From: an uncultured Pelagibacteraceae bacterium
GTDB lineage: Bacteria > Pseudomonadota > Alphaproteobacteria > Pelagibacterales > Pelagibacteraceae
Direction of reading: 5' to 3'
NCBI GenBank assembly: GCA_902626575.1
Contig: CACOFY010000001.1
Span: forward strand, 62,001-126,000
DNA: 64,000 bases
Positions 31,649 to 43,741 of this stretch are shown in pieces. Position numbers and translations under genes: made by a program. The notes beneath the pieces were generated by a model. It did no database searches and was not told the DNA's origin. It was given only the letters and a program-made list of their open reading frames with translations. Numbering within the stretch: the first letter of the stretch is position 1; each line of letters starts with the position of its first letter.

Positions 31649-31802
31649 TTTAATATCTATGGTTGCTACTTCATCGCAGGCATTTACGTATAGTTCGCCT
31701 AACATTTACGGTGGATACAACTATTATGGTAACGGATCATTTGGATGGTCATCTCCAAATATATACGGTGGATATAATTACTACGGTAATATGTTCAATT
31801 AA
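31623..31802 (+). CDS. Small secreted Tyr/Gly/Asn-rich peptide with two identical 14-aa repeats
   Basis: A 59-aa protein. Residues 1-20 (MKKLALIVSLISMVATSSQA) are a standard signal peptide with an A-x-A-like SQA cleavage site. The mature 39 residues hold SSPNIYGGYNYYGN twice (24-37 and 43-56), separated by GSFGW. At DNA level 10 of the 14 repeat codons differ yet every amino acid is identical, strong evidence that the peptide is translated and under selection. It has a near-perfect Shine-Dalgarno and is followed by a GC-rich hairpin. I know no family for it; roles as an adhesive or amyloid-like peptide, a bacteriocin-like peptide or a signal are all open. Confidence 0.8.
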   Translation: MKKLALIVSLISMVATSSQAFTYSSPNIYGGYNYYGNGSFGWSSPNIYGGYNYYGNMFN

Positions 31803-31809
31803 TGTAAAG

Positions 31810-31831
31810 GGCCCCTCAGTAATGAGGGGCC
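31810..31831 (+). terminator. GC-rich hairpin after the peptide gene
   Basis: A perfect 9-bp stem GGCCCCTCA/TGAGGGGCC (31810-31818 and 31823-31831) with a GTAA loop (a GNRA-type tetraloop in RNA), 7 nt after the peptide stop. It is followed by AAAAG, not a T run, so it does not look like a classical intrinsic terminator. It may protect the peptide mRNA 3' end or reduce read-through into the next gene, whose start is only 14 nt away. Confidence 0.6.
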
Positions 31832-31845
31832 AAAAGAAAGTGAAA

Positions 31846-32220
31846 ATGAAAAAATTAATTTGTAAAAATTGTGGACATAAAGAAACTTTAGAAAATATTA
31901 ATTTAAGTATAAGTACAAAAATACTTATTGTAAAAATACCAAGAATTAGGGCTAAAGATGGTTTGCACATTTACCCTCTTTATTGCCTAAAATGTAACTA
32001 TATAACTGAATGGGCTTCAGACCCTTATAATCATTCTGGCAAAGCAATTGATGGGGTTGAATATTTTAAGAAATTCAAAATCAACAACAAGTATAAAAAC
32101 TATTTTCAGAATACTAAAAATAATTTAGTCAATAGAGGCTATACAAAATCTGAGTATATTAAGTTTTCTTTAGCGTGGTTTTTAATTTTATCTGGAATAC
32201 TGGCTTTTTTTCAGTCTTAA
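31846..32220 (+). CDS. Hypothetical zinc-ribbon protein with C-terminal membrane anchor
   Basis: A 124-aa protein, not recognised. Two CxxC pairs (Cys6/Cys9 in CKNC and Cys47/Cys50 in CLKC) form a likely zinc ribbon. Residues about 106-122 (FSLAWFLILSGILAFF) are a single membrane helix at the extreme C-terminus, so it looks tail-anchored. The ATG at 31846 is chosen because the frame further upstream is out of phase with the secreted peptide gene and has no domain; a GTG at 31840 is possible. It ends 1 bp from the convergent membrane protein gene. Confidence 0.65.
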   Translation: MKKLICKNCGHKETLENINLSISTKILIVKIPRIRAKDGLHIYPLYCLKCNYITEWASDPYNHSGKAIDGVEYFKKFKINNKYKNYFQNTKNNLVNRGYTKSEYIKFSLAWFLILSGILAFFQS

Positions 32221-32221
32221 T

Positions 32222-32539
32222 TTAGACAGCACCAGTAAGGATATCTCTAAACTGAATTATTATTCCGAGAACAACTGCAACTTTTGCTAATACCGCCCAA
32301 TGTTTGGGGCCTTTATATTTATCTGATGATCTCCATATTCCAACAGTCGTATATATTAACCAAGGTATTATCAAACCATAAACTGCATGAAAATGAAGTC
32401 CAATACTTAGTATTATGAGGGCACTTACAAAACCAAAAGCAGCACTTAAAAGGACACCTACAAGCCAATAAGATTTTACTAAAGAAACATCTCCATTCCA
32501 AAAATCTACAAAGAAATTATTATTTTTTTTTCTAGCCAT
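32222..32539 (-). CDS. Hypothetical small membrane protein
   Basis: A 105-aa protein with three predicted membrane helices (about 25-48, 51-69 and 81-98) and a loop GIWRSSDKYKGPKHWAVLAK between the second and third. Similar 'IWRSANKY-G' small membrane proteins occur in many proteobacteria, but I know no function. It is convergent with the zinc-ribbon gene, inside the putative element. Confidence 0.65.
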   Translation of the reverse strand: MARKKNNNFFVDFWNGDVSLVKSYWLVGVLLSAAFGFVSALIILSIGLHFHAVYGLIIPWLIYTTVGIWRSSDKYKGPKHWAVLAKVAVVLGIIIQFRDILTGAV

Positions 32540-32619
32540 ACAAAAGCTTATATGAATTATGAACGTTGGTAAATAAAAAGAAGAACTAACTACTGATTCA
32601 AAAGGACAATACAGTCCCG

Positions 32620-32638
32620 TACCAAGATTTTACCAAGA
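32620..32638. repeat. Arm-type repeat, right copy 1
   Basis: TACCAAGATTTTACCAAGA, identical to 32654-32672 (34 bp away) and one base different from 28676-28694. Each is a tandem pair of a TACCAAGA-type unit. Confidence 0.65.
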
Positions 32639-32653
32639 GGTTTTTGAGATCCT

Positions 32654-32672
32654 TACCAAGATTTTACCAAGA
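32654..32672. repeat. Arm-type repeat, right copy 2
   Basis: TACCAAGATTTTACCAAGA, an exact copy of 32620-32638. It lies about 110 bp inside the right core repeat. Confidence 0.65.
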
Positions 32673-32782
32673 ATTCCAAAAACATTGTTTCACAAATTCA
32701 ACCTAGTCGGAGTCCACAGAAGGGGAACATCAAACTAGAACCTAGAGTTTGCAATTGATCTAAAAGTTATTGTTTTCGGAAC

Positions 32783-32811
32783 AAATTGATTAGGAGTGTA
32801 TTGCTCTTTTA
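32783..32811. repeat. Right copy of direct repeat, spanning the lpdA stop codon
   Basis: The 14-bp core TTAGGAGTGTATTG (32790-32803) begins with the complement of the lpdA TAA stop and runs into the last codons (I-H-S). Insertion at a gene's 3' end with restoration of the coding end is typical of tyrosine-recombinase elements, though tRNA genes are the commoner target. Its partner is at 28583-28611. Confidence 0.7.
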
Positions 32812-34190
32812 TCCACAGATAAGGCTGCCTCTTTTACAGCTTCTGAAAAAGTAGGGTGTGCATGACAAGTTCTAGCAATATCTTCAGAACTTGCGCCGAA
32901 TTCCATTGCAACTGCCATCTCCGCAATTAATTCTCCTGCATGTGGACCTATTAAATGTACTCCGAGCACCTTATCAGTTTTTTCATCTGCAAGTATTTTT
33001 ACAAATCCCTCGGCCTCGTTAATCGCTTTTGCTCTAGAGTTTGCCATAAAAGAAAATTTGCCAACTTTATATTTAATTTTCTTTTCATTTAGCTTTTCCT
33101 CTGTTTCTCCTACTGTTGCTACCTCTGGTGTTGTATAAATTACTCCTGGTATAACATCATAATTTACATGCCCAGCTTGTCCTGCGATTAGCTCAGCAAC
33201 TGCAATACCTTCTTCTTCCGCCTTATGTGCAAGCATTGGTCCATCAATAACATCGCCAATAGCATAAATATTTTTAATACTTGTCTCAAAGTTTTTATTT
33301 ACCTGAACTCTCATTTTGCTATCTAATTTTACTCCGACATTATCTAAATTTAAATTTTTTGTATTTGGTTTTCTACCTACAGAAACCAAAACTACATCTG
33401 TTTCCATTTGAATTTTTTTTCCATCTTTGCTTTGAATTGTAACGGTGGCAGAGTCACTATTTTTTTTAATATTCTCAACTTTAGTCTCCATATGGAAATT
33501 TATTCCTTGTTTCTTTAAAATTTTCATAAATTCCTTTGAAATTTCTTTATCCATTCCTGGTGTAATATGATCTAAAAATTCAACAACGTGAACCTCTGAA
33601 CCAAGTCTAGACCAAACCGAACCCATCTCTAATCCAATATAACCTCCACCCACAATAAGCATTTTTTTTGGAACACTTTTTAAAGATAATGCTCCAGTAG
33701 AAGAAACTATAATTTTTTCATCGAATTTTGCACCTGGTAATTCCGATGCTTCTGATCCAGTGGAAATTATAATTTTATCAGTATCTAATAATATTTCTTT
33801 ATTATTTAAATCTATTATTTTAACTTGATTATTTTTAGTAAGACTACCTGTTCCTTTAAAATATGAGACTTTATTTTTTTTGAATAAAAACTCTACTCCT
33901 TTTGTCAAAACATCAACTGCCTTATCTTTATTTTTCATCATTTTTTCTAAATTTAACTTTATTTGACCAACCTCTATACCTAATTGATCAAATGATTTAG
34001 CTTTATGGAAATTTTCAGATAGGTTTAAAAGACTTTTAGAAGGAATACATCCTACATTTAGGCATGTACCTCCCAACGTACCTCTTGACTCAACACATGC
34101 AGTTTTGAATCCTAGTTGGGCAAGCCTTATTGCACAAACATAACCACCCGGTCCACCACCGATCACAACTGCTTGAAATTTCTCAGACAT
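32790..34190 (-). CDS. lpdA: Dihydrolipoyl dehydrogenase (E3)
   Basis: Flavoprotein that reoxidises the lipoyl groups of 2-oxoacid dehydrogenases. The FAD motif GGGPGGY is at 11-17, the redox disulfide is Cys43/Cys48 in GGTCLNVGCIPSK, the NAD motif is GGGYIGLE, and the C-terminal AHPTFSEAV contains the active-site His. At 466 aa it is full length. It directly follows sucB, so it probably serves the 2-oxoglutarate complex. Its 3' end carries the putative attachment site. Confidence 0.97.
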   Translation of the reverse strand: MSEKFQAVVIGGGPGGYVCAIRLAQLGFKTACVESRGTLGGTCLNVGCIPSKSLLNLSENFHKAKSFDQLGIEVGQIKLNLEKMMKNKDKAVDVLTKGVEFLFKKNKVSYFKGTGSLTKNNQVKIIDLNNKEILLDTDKIIISTGSEASELPGAKFDEKIIVSSTGALSLKSVPKKMLIVGGGYIGLEMGSVWSRLGSEVHVVEFLDHITPGMDKEISKEFMKILKKQGINFHMETKVENIKKNSDSATVTIQSKDGKKIQMETDVVLVSVGRKPNTKNLNLDNVGVKLDSKMRVQVNKNFETSIKNIYAIGDVIDGPMLAHKAEEEGIAVAELIAGQAGHVNYDVIPGVIYTTPEVATVGETEEKLNEKKIKYKVGKFSFMANSRAKAINEAEGFVKILADEKTDKVLGVHLIGPHAGELIAEMAVAMEFGASSEDIARTCHAHPTFSEAVKEAALSVDKRAIHS

Positions 34191-35516
34191 TTAAATTTCT
34201 AAAAATAACCTTCTTGGATCCTCTAGGTTTTCTTTGATTGTTTTTAAGAAGGAAACAGAGTCTTTGCCATCAATTATTCTATGATCATAGGATAATGCTA
34301 AATACATAAGTGGCCTAATTTTAATTTCGCCATCAACAACAAAGGGTCTATCAACAATATTATGCATACCTAAAACTGCTGACTGAGGTAAATTTAAAAT
34401 TGGAGTTGATAACATAGATCCATAAACTCCACCATTACTAATTGTAAAAGTTCCACCCTGAAGATCCTCTATATTTAATTTCCCCTCTCTTGCTTTTTCA
34501 GACATAGATTTAATATTTTTTTCAATGTCAGCAAATGATAGCTCATCGGCATTTTTTAACACTGGAACAACTAATCCTTTATCTGTACCAACAGCAAAAC
34601 TTATATTGTAATAATTTTTATAAATTATTTCATCACCTGAGATTTCCGCGTTTACTATTGGGAAAGCTTTTAATGCTAAAATACATGACTTGATGAAAAA
34701 AGACATAAAACCTAATTTAACTCCATATCTTTTTTGAAAATCATCTTGATTTTCTTTTCTCATTTCAATAATTCCGGACATATCAACCTCATTAAAAGTT
34801 GTTAAGAGTGCTGCATTATCTTGAGCTTGTTTCAATCTTTTTGCGATTGTTTGTCTCAATCTTGTCATTTTGATTTTTTCTTCTTCTCCAAATTTAATTT
34901 TTCTCTCTGATGGAGAAGGTTTTATAGACATTAAATCAATTAGATCTCCTTTTAATATTCTTCCATCTCTTCCTGTTCCTTTTACTTTGTCCAAGTCTAT
35001 CTTTTTTTCAGCAACAATTTTTCTTACAGATGGAGAAAGGTTATTCTCTCTTTTTTTTATATTTTTTGAGACTTTCTTTTCTACCTCATTGGTAAGAACC
35101 AAAGGCTCTTCCTCATTTTCCTCAGAAATAATATTTTCGTTAACAACAGTCTCTTCGGCTTTTTTTTGTTCGTAAACTTTTACCTCTTTCTTTTCAGGCT
35201 CAAGTTCAACAACATTATTTTTTTTCTGTTCTTTTGGCTGCTCATGTTTTTCAACAGGTTTTTTTTCAGTAGCTTCTCCATTGTTTTGGATCGAACCTAA
35301 AATAGCTCCTACTTCAACAGTATCTCCATCTTTAAATTTTATATCTCCTACAGTACCACTTATAGGCGATGGAACCTCTAAATTTACTTTATCTGTCTCA
35401 AGTTCTACAACTGGTTCATCTGCTTCAACCGTATCACCAACATTCTTAAGCCACTTAGCAACAGTTGCCTCTGTTATACTCTCTCCAAGTGCGGGTACAA
35501 TAATTTGCTCACTCAT
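34191..35516 (-). CDS. sucB: 2-oxoglutarate dehydrogenase E2 (dihydrolipoyl succinyltransferase)
   Basis: One lipoyl domain (1-75) with the lipoyl lysine Lys43 in ETDKVNL, a charged linker, a peripheral-subunit-binding domain (about 160-195, LSPSVRKIV) and the acyltransferase domain ending with the catalytic [11 protein letters not shown]. At 441 aa it is full length. The linker (about 80-155) is very rich in Glu, Lys and Val. It lies between sucA and lpdA in tight spacing. Confidence 0.97.
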   Translation of the reverse strand: MSEQIIVPALGESITEATVAKWLKNVGDTVEADEPVVELETDKVNLEVPSPISGTVGDIKFKDGDTVEVGAILGSIQNNGEATEKKPVEKHEQPKEQKKNNVVELEPEKKEVKVYEQKKAEETVVNENIISEENEEEPLVLTNEVEKKVSKNIKKRENNLSPSVRKIVAEKKIDLDKVKGTGRDGRILKGDLIDLMSIKPSPSERKIKFGEEEKIKMTRLRQTIAKRLKQAQDNAALLTTFNEVDMSGIIEMRKENQDDFQKRYGVKLGFMSFFIKSCILALKAFPIVNAEISGDEIIYKNYYNISFAVGTDKGLVVPVLKNADELSFADIEKNIKSMSEKAREGKLNIEDLQGGTFTISNGGVYGSMLSTPILNLPQSAVLGMHNIVDRPFVVDGEIKIRPLMYLALSYDHRIIDGKDSVSFLKTIKENLEDPRRLFLEI

Positions 35517-35518
35517 AT

Positions 35519-38389
35519 TTAGTTTAATACTTTTTCTATAATTTCTTTTTGTTGTTTTAGATGTCTTTTTGCATACCCGGTTGCTGGAGATGCAGCAACA
35601 TCTCTTCCAATGTAAGAAATTGTGTTATTATTAGCCTTAATGTTATCTAAAGTCCATTGTATATAATCTCTCACTGAGAACCAAGCTCCCATATTTTTTG
35701 GTTCTTCTTGACACCAAATAAATCTTGCGTTTTTTGCATACGGTTTTAATGCTTTTGCTAAAGATTTTGCTGGAAATGGATATAATTGCTCAACTCTAAA
35801 GATAATTATTTTGTCATTTTTAGCTTTATCTCTAGCTTCTAATAAATCAAAGTATATTTTTCCAGAACAAATTATTACTTTTTCTATACTTCCACTCTTC
35901 TTAAGACTAATAAAGCCATTTTTATTATTCAATGCATGATCCTCTAAAATTCTATGAAAAGAGTTTTTTTTACTAAAATCATCTAAATTAGAAACACAAT
36001 TTTTGTGTCTCAAAAGAGATTTAGGTGTCATTATTACTAAAGGTTTTCTAAAATCTCTATGTATTTGTCTTCTTAATGCATGAAAATAGTTAGCCGGTGT
36101 TGTACAATTCAATACTTGCAAATTTTCTTGTCCACATAACTGTAAAAATCTTTCTAGCCTAGCAGATGAGTGTTCTGGGCCTTGACCTTCATATCCATGA
36201 GGTAATAGAAGAACTAAGCCTGATGCTCTTGACCATTTTCTTTCACCTGATGCTATAAATTGGTCAATAACAACCTGTGCTCCATTAGCAAAATCACCAA
36301 ATTGTGCTTCCCATAATGTTAATGTTTCAGGTTCAACTAAACTGTAACCATATTCAAAACCAAGAACAGCCAATTCAGATAAAAAACTGTCTACAATTTC
36401 AAATTTTTTTTGTTTATCGGAAATATTATTTAATGGAATATATCTAGAATTATCCTCTTGATTTCTTAAAACAGAATGTCTTTGACTAAAAGTTCCTCTA
36501 CCTGAGTCTTGTCCAACTAGTCTCACCGGGAAACCTTCATCCAAAAGACTGCCAAATGCGAGAGCTTCGGCACTGGCCCAGTCAATATTTTTCTTTTCTA
36601 AAACGCTTTTATGTCTATTTAAAAGAATTTTTTTGATAGTTTTGTGAATATTTTGATTTTCCTGGATGTGATTAATTTTTTCTGAAATTTTTATTAATTT
36701 ATTTATATCAACGCCTGTTTGACCTCTTCTATCTTTTCCTTTTTTAGGTTGATATCTTGACCAAGTCCCTTCAAACCAATTAAGCTTTGGTTTATAATCT
36801 TTTGCGGTTTTAAACTGTTCATCGAGTAAGTTTTTGAAGTCATTTATATTTTTTTCGAAATATTCTTTGGAGATAGTGCTTTCATCTACTAATTTTTTTC
36901 CATAAATCGATAAAGTTGTTGGATGACTTCTAATCTTTTTGTACATAAGAGGTTGAGTAAAACATGGTTCGTCGCCCTCATTATGTCCAAATCTTCTGTA
37001 ACATATCAAATCTATGACAAAATCTTTTTTAAACTTTTGTCTAAATTCTATTGCGATTTTCGCACAATGTACGACCGCTTCTGGATCATCACCATTACAA
37101 TGTAGGATCGGTGCCTCAACAATTTTACCAAGATCTGATGGGTAAGGACTTGATCTAGCAAACCTAGGACTAGTAGTAAATCCAATTTGGTTATTTAGTA
37201 TAATATGAATAGTACCTCCAGTATTATGCCCTTTAAGTCCAGACATTGCAAAACATTCGGCAACAACTCCTTGGCCAGCAAATGCCGCATCTCCATGAAT
37301 TAAAATTGGTATTACCTTTTCTCTTGTTGAGTCTTCATGAAAAAATTGTTTTGCTCGAGTTTGACCTAGCACAACTGGATTTACTGCCTCTAGATGTGAA
37401 GGATTATCAGTTAAACTAACATGCACAGAGTTTCCATCAAATTCTCTATCGGATGATGCGCCCAAATGATATTTTACATCTCCAGCTGAGTCCTCTGCTT
37501 TTGCATAATTCTCTTCTCCTGCAAATTCATTAAAAATTCTCTTATAAGATTTTTGTAATACATTTGCTAAAACATTTAACCGTCCTCTATGTGGCATACC
37601 AATTTTTACTTCTTTAACTCCTAACTGGCCGCCCCTTTTTATTATTTGCTCTAAAGCAGGTATTAGCGCTTCTCCACCATCTAAACCGAATCTTTTTGTT
37701 CCAACATACTTTCTTGCCAAAAATTTTTCAAAACCCTCAGCTTGAACAATTTTATTTAAAATAGCTTTTTTCCCATTTTCTGTAAAATTTAGTTGGTTCT
37801 CTCTTTTTTCCATTCTGTCTCTAAACCAAACTTTTTCAATAGGATCAGTAATATGCATATATTCAGCCCCAATTGTAGAACAATATATTTTTCTTAATTT
37901 AGATAATATTTCATTAACAGATGAGTAGCCCGTGTCTAAGTATGAACCTAAAAATATTTTTTTATCATAATCCTCTTTTTTAAAACCATGATCCTCTGGA
38001 TGAAGTTCGTATAAATATTTTCTTTCCATTAGATTTAATGGATCAAGATTTGCTATTAAATGGCCTCTAATTCTATATGCACGAATTAGAGCAATTGCTT
38101 TAATGGACTCACTTTTTGCTGTCTCTAAATCTTCATTATTTAATACCTTAGTTGTAGATTTTGTGCTTTCATATTTAATTCTTTTTTTATGAGGTTGCCA
38201 TGTAGGACCTTCAAGTTCTTTGACAACAGATTTAATATCATCATTAAGAGTGTCAAAATAGTCTTTCCAACTCAAAGGTAGATTTGGATCTTTTTCGATA
38301 TATCTTATGTACATATTCTCAATAAATGCACTATTTGACTTCGTTAAAAATGATGTATTTTTTTGTTCTAAATTTTTTGATGAGCTCAT
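35519..38389 (-). CDS. sucA: 2-oxoglutarate dehydrogenase E1
   Basis: Thiamine-diphosphate decarboxylase of the TCA cycle. The short N-terminal [19 protein letters not shown] segment is the E2-binding region of OdhA/Suc[28 protein letters not shown] and HNEGDEP mark the ThDP-binding core, and the C-terminal transketolase-like half is complete. At 956 aa it has the usual length. It is followed by sucB after 2 bp. Confidence 0.97.
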   Translation of the reverse strand: MSSSKNLEQKNTSFLTKSNSAFIENMYIRYIEKDPNLPLSWKDYFDTLNDDIKSVVKELEGPTWQPHKKRIKYESTKSTTKVLNNEDLETAKSESIKAIALIRAYRIRGHLIANLDPLNLMERKYLYELHPEDHGFKKEDYDKKIFLGSYLDTGYSSVNEILSKLRKIYCSTIGAEYMHITDPIEKVWFRDRMEKRENQLNFTENGKKAILNKIVQAEGFEKFLARKYVGTKRFGLDGGEALIPALEQIIKRGGQLGVKEVKIGMPHRGRLNVLANVLQKSYKRIFNEFAGEENYAKAEDSAGDVKYHLGASSDREFDGNSVHVSLTDNPSHLEAVNPVVLGQTRAKQFFHEDSTREKVIPILIHGDAAFAGQGVVAECFAMSGLKGHNTGGTIHIILNNQIGFTTSPRFARSSPYPSDLGKIVEAPILHCNGDDPEAVVHCAKIAIEFRQKFKKDFVIDLICYRRFGHNEGDEPCFTQPLMYKKIRSHPTTLSIYGKKLVDESTISKEYFEKNINDFKNLLDEQFKTAKDYKPKLNWFEGTWSRYQPKKGKDRRGQTGVDINKLIKISEKINHIQENQNIHKTIKKILLNRHKSVLEKKNIDWASAEALAFGSLLDEGFPVRLVGQDSGRGTFSQRHSVLRNQEDNSRYIPLNNISDKQKKFEIVDSFLSELAVLGFEYGYSLVEPETLTLWEAQFGDFANGAQVVIDQFIASGERKWSRASGLVLLLPHGYEGQGPEHSSARLERFLQLCGQENLQVLNCTTPANYFHALRRQIHRDFRKPLVIMTPKSLLRHKNCVSNLDDFSKKNSFHRILEDHALNNKNGFISLKKSGSIEKVIICSGKIYFDLLEARDKAKNDKIIIFRVEQLYPFPAKSLAKALKPYAKNARFIWCQEEPKNMGAWFSVRDYIQWTLDNIKANNNTISYIGRDVAASPATGYAKRHLKQQKEIIEKVLN

Positions 38390-38422
38390 TAATTCCTGAT
38401 TATAATATCACTATTGATTATT

Positions 38423-39298
38423 TTAAAGTGACAATTTTTCTAAAAGTGTCTTTCCAATCTCACCTGGCGATTTTGCAACAGTTATTCCTGCTTTCTCCAT
38501 AGTTTTTATTTTGTCAGCTGCTCCACCTTTGCCTCCTGAGATAATTGCTCCAGCATGACCCATTCTTCTTCCTGGTGGTGCTGTAATACCAGCAATAAAT
38601 CCCACTATGGGTTTTTTAATTTTATGTTGTGTAATAAATGCTGCAGCTTCTTCCTCTGCTGTTCCTCCAATTTCTCCTATCATTAAAATAGACTCTGTTT
38701 CAGGATCATTTAAAAATAAGTCTAAGCAGTCTATAAAATTAGTACCATTTATTGGATCACCCCCGATACCAATACATGTAGATTGACCTAATCCGTTTGA
38801 GGTTGTTTGAGCAACTGCTTCATAAGTTAATGTGCCTGATCTTGAAACAATTCCAACAGATCCTTTTTTATGAATATTACCAGGCATAATACCTATTTTG
38901 CATTCATCAGGTGTAATTATTCCTGGGCAGTTAGGGCCTATCAGTCTTGATTTTGATTTGGATAAATATTTTTTTACTCTAAGCATATCTAAGACTGGAA
39001 TTCCCTCAGTGATACAAACTATTAGCTCTATATCTGACTCTATTGCCTCAATAATTGCATTAGCACAAAATTTTGCGGGAACATAAATCATGCTTGCATT
39101 CGCATTTGTTGACTTTTTTGCCTCAGCCACAGTGTTAAATACTGGTTTATCTAAATGAGTTTGTCCGCCTTTATTTGGAGTTACACCCCCAACAAGATTA
39201 GTTCCATATTTAATTGCTTGTTCAGAATGAAAGGTTCCATGTGAACCTGTAAATCCTTGGCAAATCAGCCGTGTATTTTTATTAACTAAAACTGACAT
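38423..39298 (-). CDS. sucD: Succinyl-CoA synthetase alpha subunit
   Basis: ADP/GDP-forming succinate-CoA ligase, CoA-binding subunit. [10 protein letters not shown] near the N-terminus, the [20 protein letters not shown] stretch, and phospho-histidine region [12 protein letters not shown] are present. At 291 aa it is full length. It follows sucC after 1 bp. Confidence 0.97.
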   Translation of the reverse strand: MSVLVNKNTRLICQGFTGSHGTFHSEQAIKYGTNLVGGVTPNKGGQTHLDKPVFNTVAEAKKSTNANASMIYVPAKFCANAIIEAIESDIELIVCITEGIPVLDMLRVKKYLSKSKSRLIGPNCPGIITPDECKIGIMPGNIHKKGSVGIVSRSGTLTYEAVAQTTSNGLGQSTCIGIGGDPINGTNFIDCLDLFLNDPETESILMIGEIGGTAEEEAAAFITQHKIKKPIVGFIAGITAPPGRRMGHAGAIISGGKGGAADKIKTMEKAGITVAKSPGEIGKTLLEKLSL

Positions 39299-39299
39299 T

Positions 39300-40459
39300 C
39301 TATTTTATTTCATTAACAATTTTTTCAGCTGCACTATTTAAATCTGTTGCAGAAATTATTTTTAACCCAGACCTATCAAGAATTTCTTTTCCTTTTTCAA
39401 AATTTGTACCAGCTAATCTAACAACTAGTGGAACATTAATTTTTACTTCTTTTGCTGCATCAACTACTCCTTGAGCAAGAACATCGCATTTCATAATTCC
39501 TCCAAATATATTTATTAGAATCCCTTTCACATTTTTATCAGAAATTATGATTTTGAGAGCTTCTGATACTTTCTCTTTTGAAGCTCCTCCACCAACATCT
39601 AAAAAGTTTGCTGGTTCTTCTCCATAAAGTTTAATAATATCCATTGTAGCCATTGCAAGTCCTGCGCCGTTTACCATACAACCAATACTTCCATCTAATT
39701 TTATATAAGACAAATCATATTTACTTGCCTCTATTTCCGTAGGATCTTCCTCATTTAAATCTCTGAGTGCAGAAATTTCTGGGTGTCTAAATAATGCGTT
39801 ATCATCGAAATTAATTTTTGCGTCTAAGCAAATAATTTTTTCCTGCTTTGTCAAAATTAGTGGATTTATTTCAACCATACTAGCGTCTAAATCTATAAAA
39901 AGTTTATATATTGATTTTACAATATTCATAGCTTCTAGACTTTGATCTGGTTTAAGATCAAAAATTTTTATTACTTTTTCGCAGTCCAAATCTGAAATAC
40001 TTTTATTAAAATCAACTTTAATAGTATTAATTTTGTTAGGATTTTTTTTTGCTACTTCTTCAATATCCATTCCACCTTGGTCACTGGAGATGAAGGCTAT
40101 TTTTGAACTACCTCGGTCTACAAGACAAGATAAATAAAATTCTTTATCAATATCTGATGGTTCCTCTACATAGAGTCTTTTTACTATTTTTCCAGATGGT
40201 CCTGTTTGATGTGTGATTAATTTTTTTCCTAATAAATTATTTGACTCTTTCTCCAATTCACTAATGTCATTTAATATTTTTACTCCGCCAGCTTTGCCTC
40301 TTCCTCCAGCATGAATTTGGGCTTTTAAAACAAGTTTTTGGCTATTTAAGTTTTTCGCTTTTTCTAAAATATCTTTTACGGTTAAAGCAAATACTCCATT
40401 AGGTACATTTGCACCATATTTTTTAAGTAATTCTTTTGCCTGGTGTTCGTGAATATTCA

Positions 40460-40460
<1 letters not shown>
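39300..40460 (-). CDS. sucC: Succinyl-CoA synthetase beta subunit
   Basis: ATP-grasp subunit: N-terminus [32 protein letters not shown], and the C-terminal [13 protein letters not shown] and [15 protein letters not shown] segments. At 386 aa it is standard. Its start shares one base with the mdh stop. It works with SucD in substrate-level phosphorylation. Confidence 0.97.
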
Positions 40461-42921
<2,461 letters not shown>

Positions 42922-42964
42922 GAATATGATCTTTTAAATTAAAAATTATTAATAGTCTAATGTT

Positions 42965-43741
42965 TTAAATATTTGATGTAGCTAACATCTTTTTAATTTC
43001 TGCTATCGCTTTTGCTGGGTTTAAACCTTTTGGACATGCATTGGTACAATTCATAATAGTATGACATCTATACAATTTTAATTCATCGGCTACTTTTTTT
43101 AATCTTTCCTTCCTATCTTCATCCCTACTATCTATAATCCATCTATAAGCTTGTAATAGAACAGCTGGTCCTAAATACTTGTCACCATTCCACCAGTAGC
43201 TTGGGCAAGATGTCGAGCAGCATGCACACATAATGCATTCATATAAACCATCTAATTTTGACCTGTCATCTTTGGATTGTAAATTTTCTTTCTCCGGTTT
43301 TTTCGAAGTTTTTAACCAAGGTTGCACTGACTCATATTGTTTATATAATGTACTCAAGTCACCTATTAAGTCTTTTAGAACTTTCAAGTGTGGAAGTGGA
43401 TAAATATTTATATCTCCCTTAATTTCTGCATGAGATTTTGTGCATGCTAAACCGTTTTTTCCATCCATGTTCATTGCACAAGAACCACAAACTCCATGAG
43501 CACATGATCTTCGGTAAGCAAGACTAGGATCTATTTCATTTTTGATTTTATTTAAAATATCTAAAACTTTTGACGGACAATTATCCATGTCTATTTCATA
43601 TGTGTCAATTCTAGGTTTCTCACCACTAGATGGATCCCATCTATAAACATTCACTTTTCTTAAATTTTTAGATCCAGTTTTATCTTTATAATATTTACCT
43701 TTTTGAATTTTTGAATTTTCAGGAAGGTTTATTTGAACCAT
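42965..43741 (-). CDS. sdhB: Succinate dehydrogenase iron-sulfur subunit
   Basis: Three Fe-S binding regions are visible: [15 protein letters not shown] for [2Fe-2S], [12 protein letters not shown] for [4Fe-4S], and [17 protein letters not shown] for [3Fe-4S]. At 258 aa it is complete. It is the last gene of sdhCDAB and overlaps sdhA by one base. Confidence 0.97.
   Translation of the reverse strand: MVQINLPENSKIQKGKYYKDKTGSKNLRKVNVYRWDPSSGEKPRIDTYEIDMDNCPSKVLDILNKIKNEIDPSLAYRRSCAHGVCGSCAMNMDGKNGLACTKSHAEIKGDINIYPLPHLKVLKDLIGDLSTLYKQYESVQPWLKTSKKPEKENLQSKDDRSKLDGLYECIMCACCSTSCPSYWWNGDKYLGPAVLLQAYRWIIDSRDEDRKERLKKVADELKLYRCHTIMNCTNACPKGLNPAKAIAEIKKMLATSNI

Larger units (their letters stand above)
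32540..32782. other. Non-coding right end of the putative element
   Basis: This 243-bp stretch between the small membrane protein gene and the right repeat has no supported ORF or tRNA. It contains the two identical arm-type repeats and, between them and the core, about 110 bp of unique sequence. The arrangement resembles one arm of a phage attP. Confidence 0.45.
28583..32811. mobile_element. Putative 4.2-kb integrated element at the 3' end of lpdA (no integrase seen)
   Basis: The boundaries are the direct repeats at 28583-28611 and 32783-32811, the right one overlapping the lpdA stop codon. Inside both ends are 19-bp double-motif repeats (28676-28694; 32620-32638 and 32654-32672) placed like integrase arm sites around a core. 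The contents are accessory: a pentameric channel, a PrsW protease, a possible DNA-binding protein, a secreted peptide, a zinc-ribbon protein and a small membrane protein. Removing one repeat and the intervening DNA would put priA about 22 bp after the lpdA stop, like the tight spacing elsewhere. No recombinase gene is visible, so it may be a decayed element or one mobilised in trans. Confidence 0.55.

Noticed and set aside
31663-31845. Upstream 61 codons of the long frame ending at 32220
   Set aside because: This part is out of frame with the signal-peptide gene at 31623-31802 and gives a composition unlike a protein domain; the real gene starts near 31846.
32673-32782. tRNA or tRNA fragment as integration target at the right end
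   Set aside because: I looked for acceptor and T-arm patterns and saw none; the repeat instead matches the lpdA 3' end.
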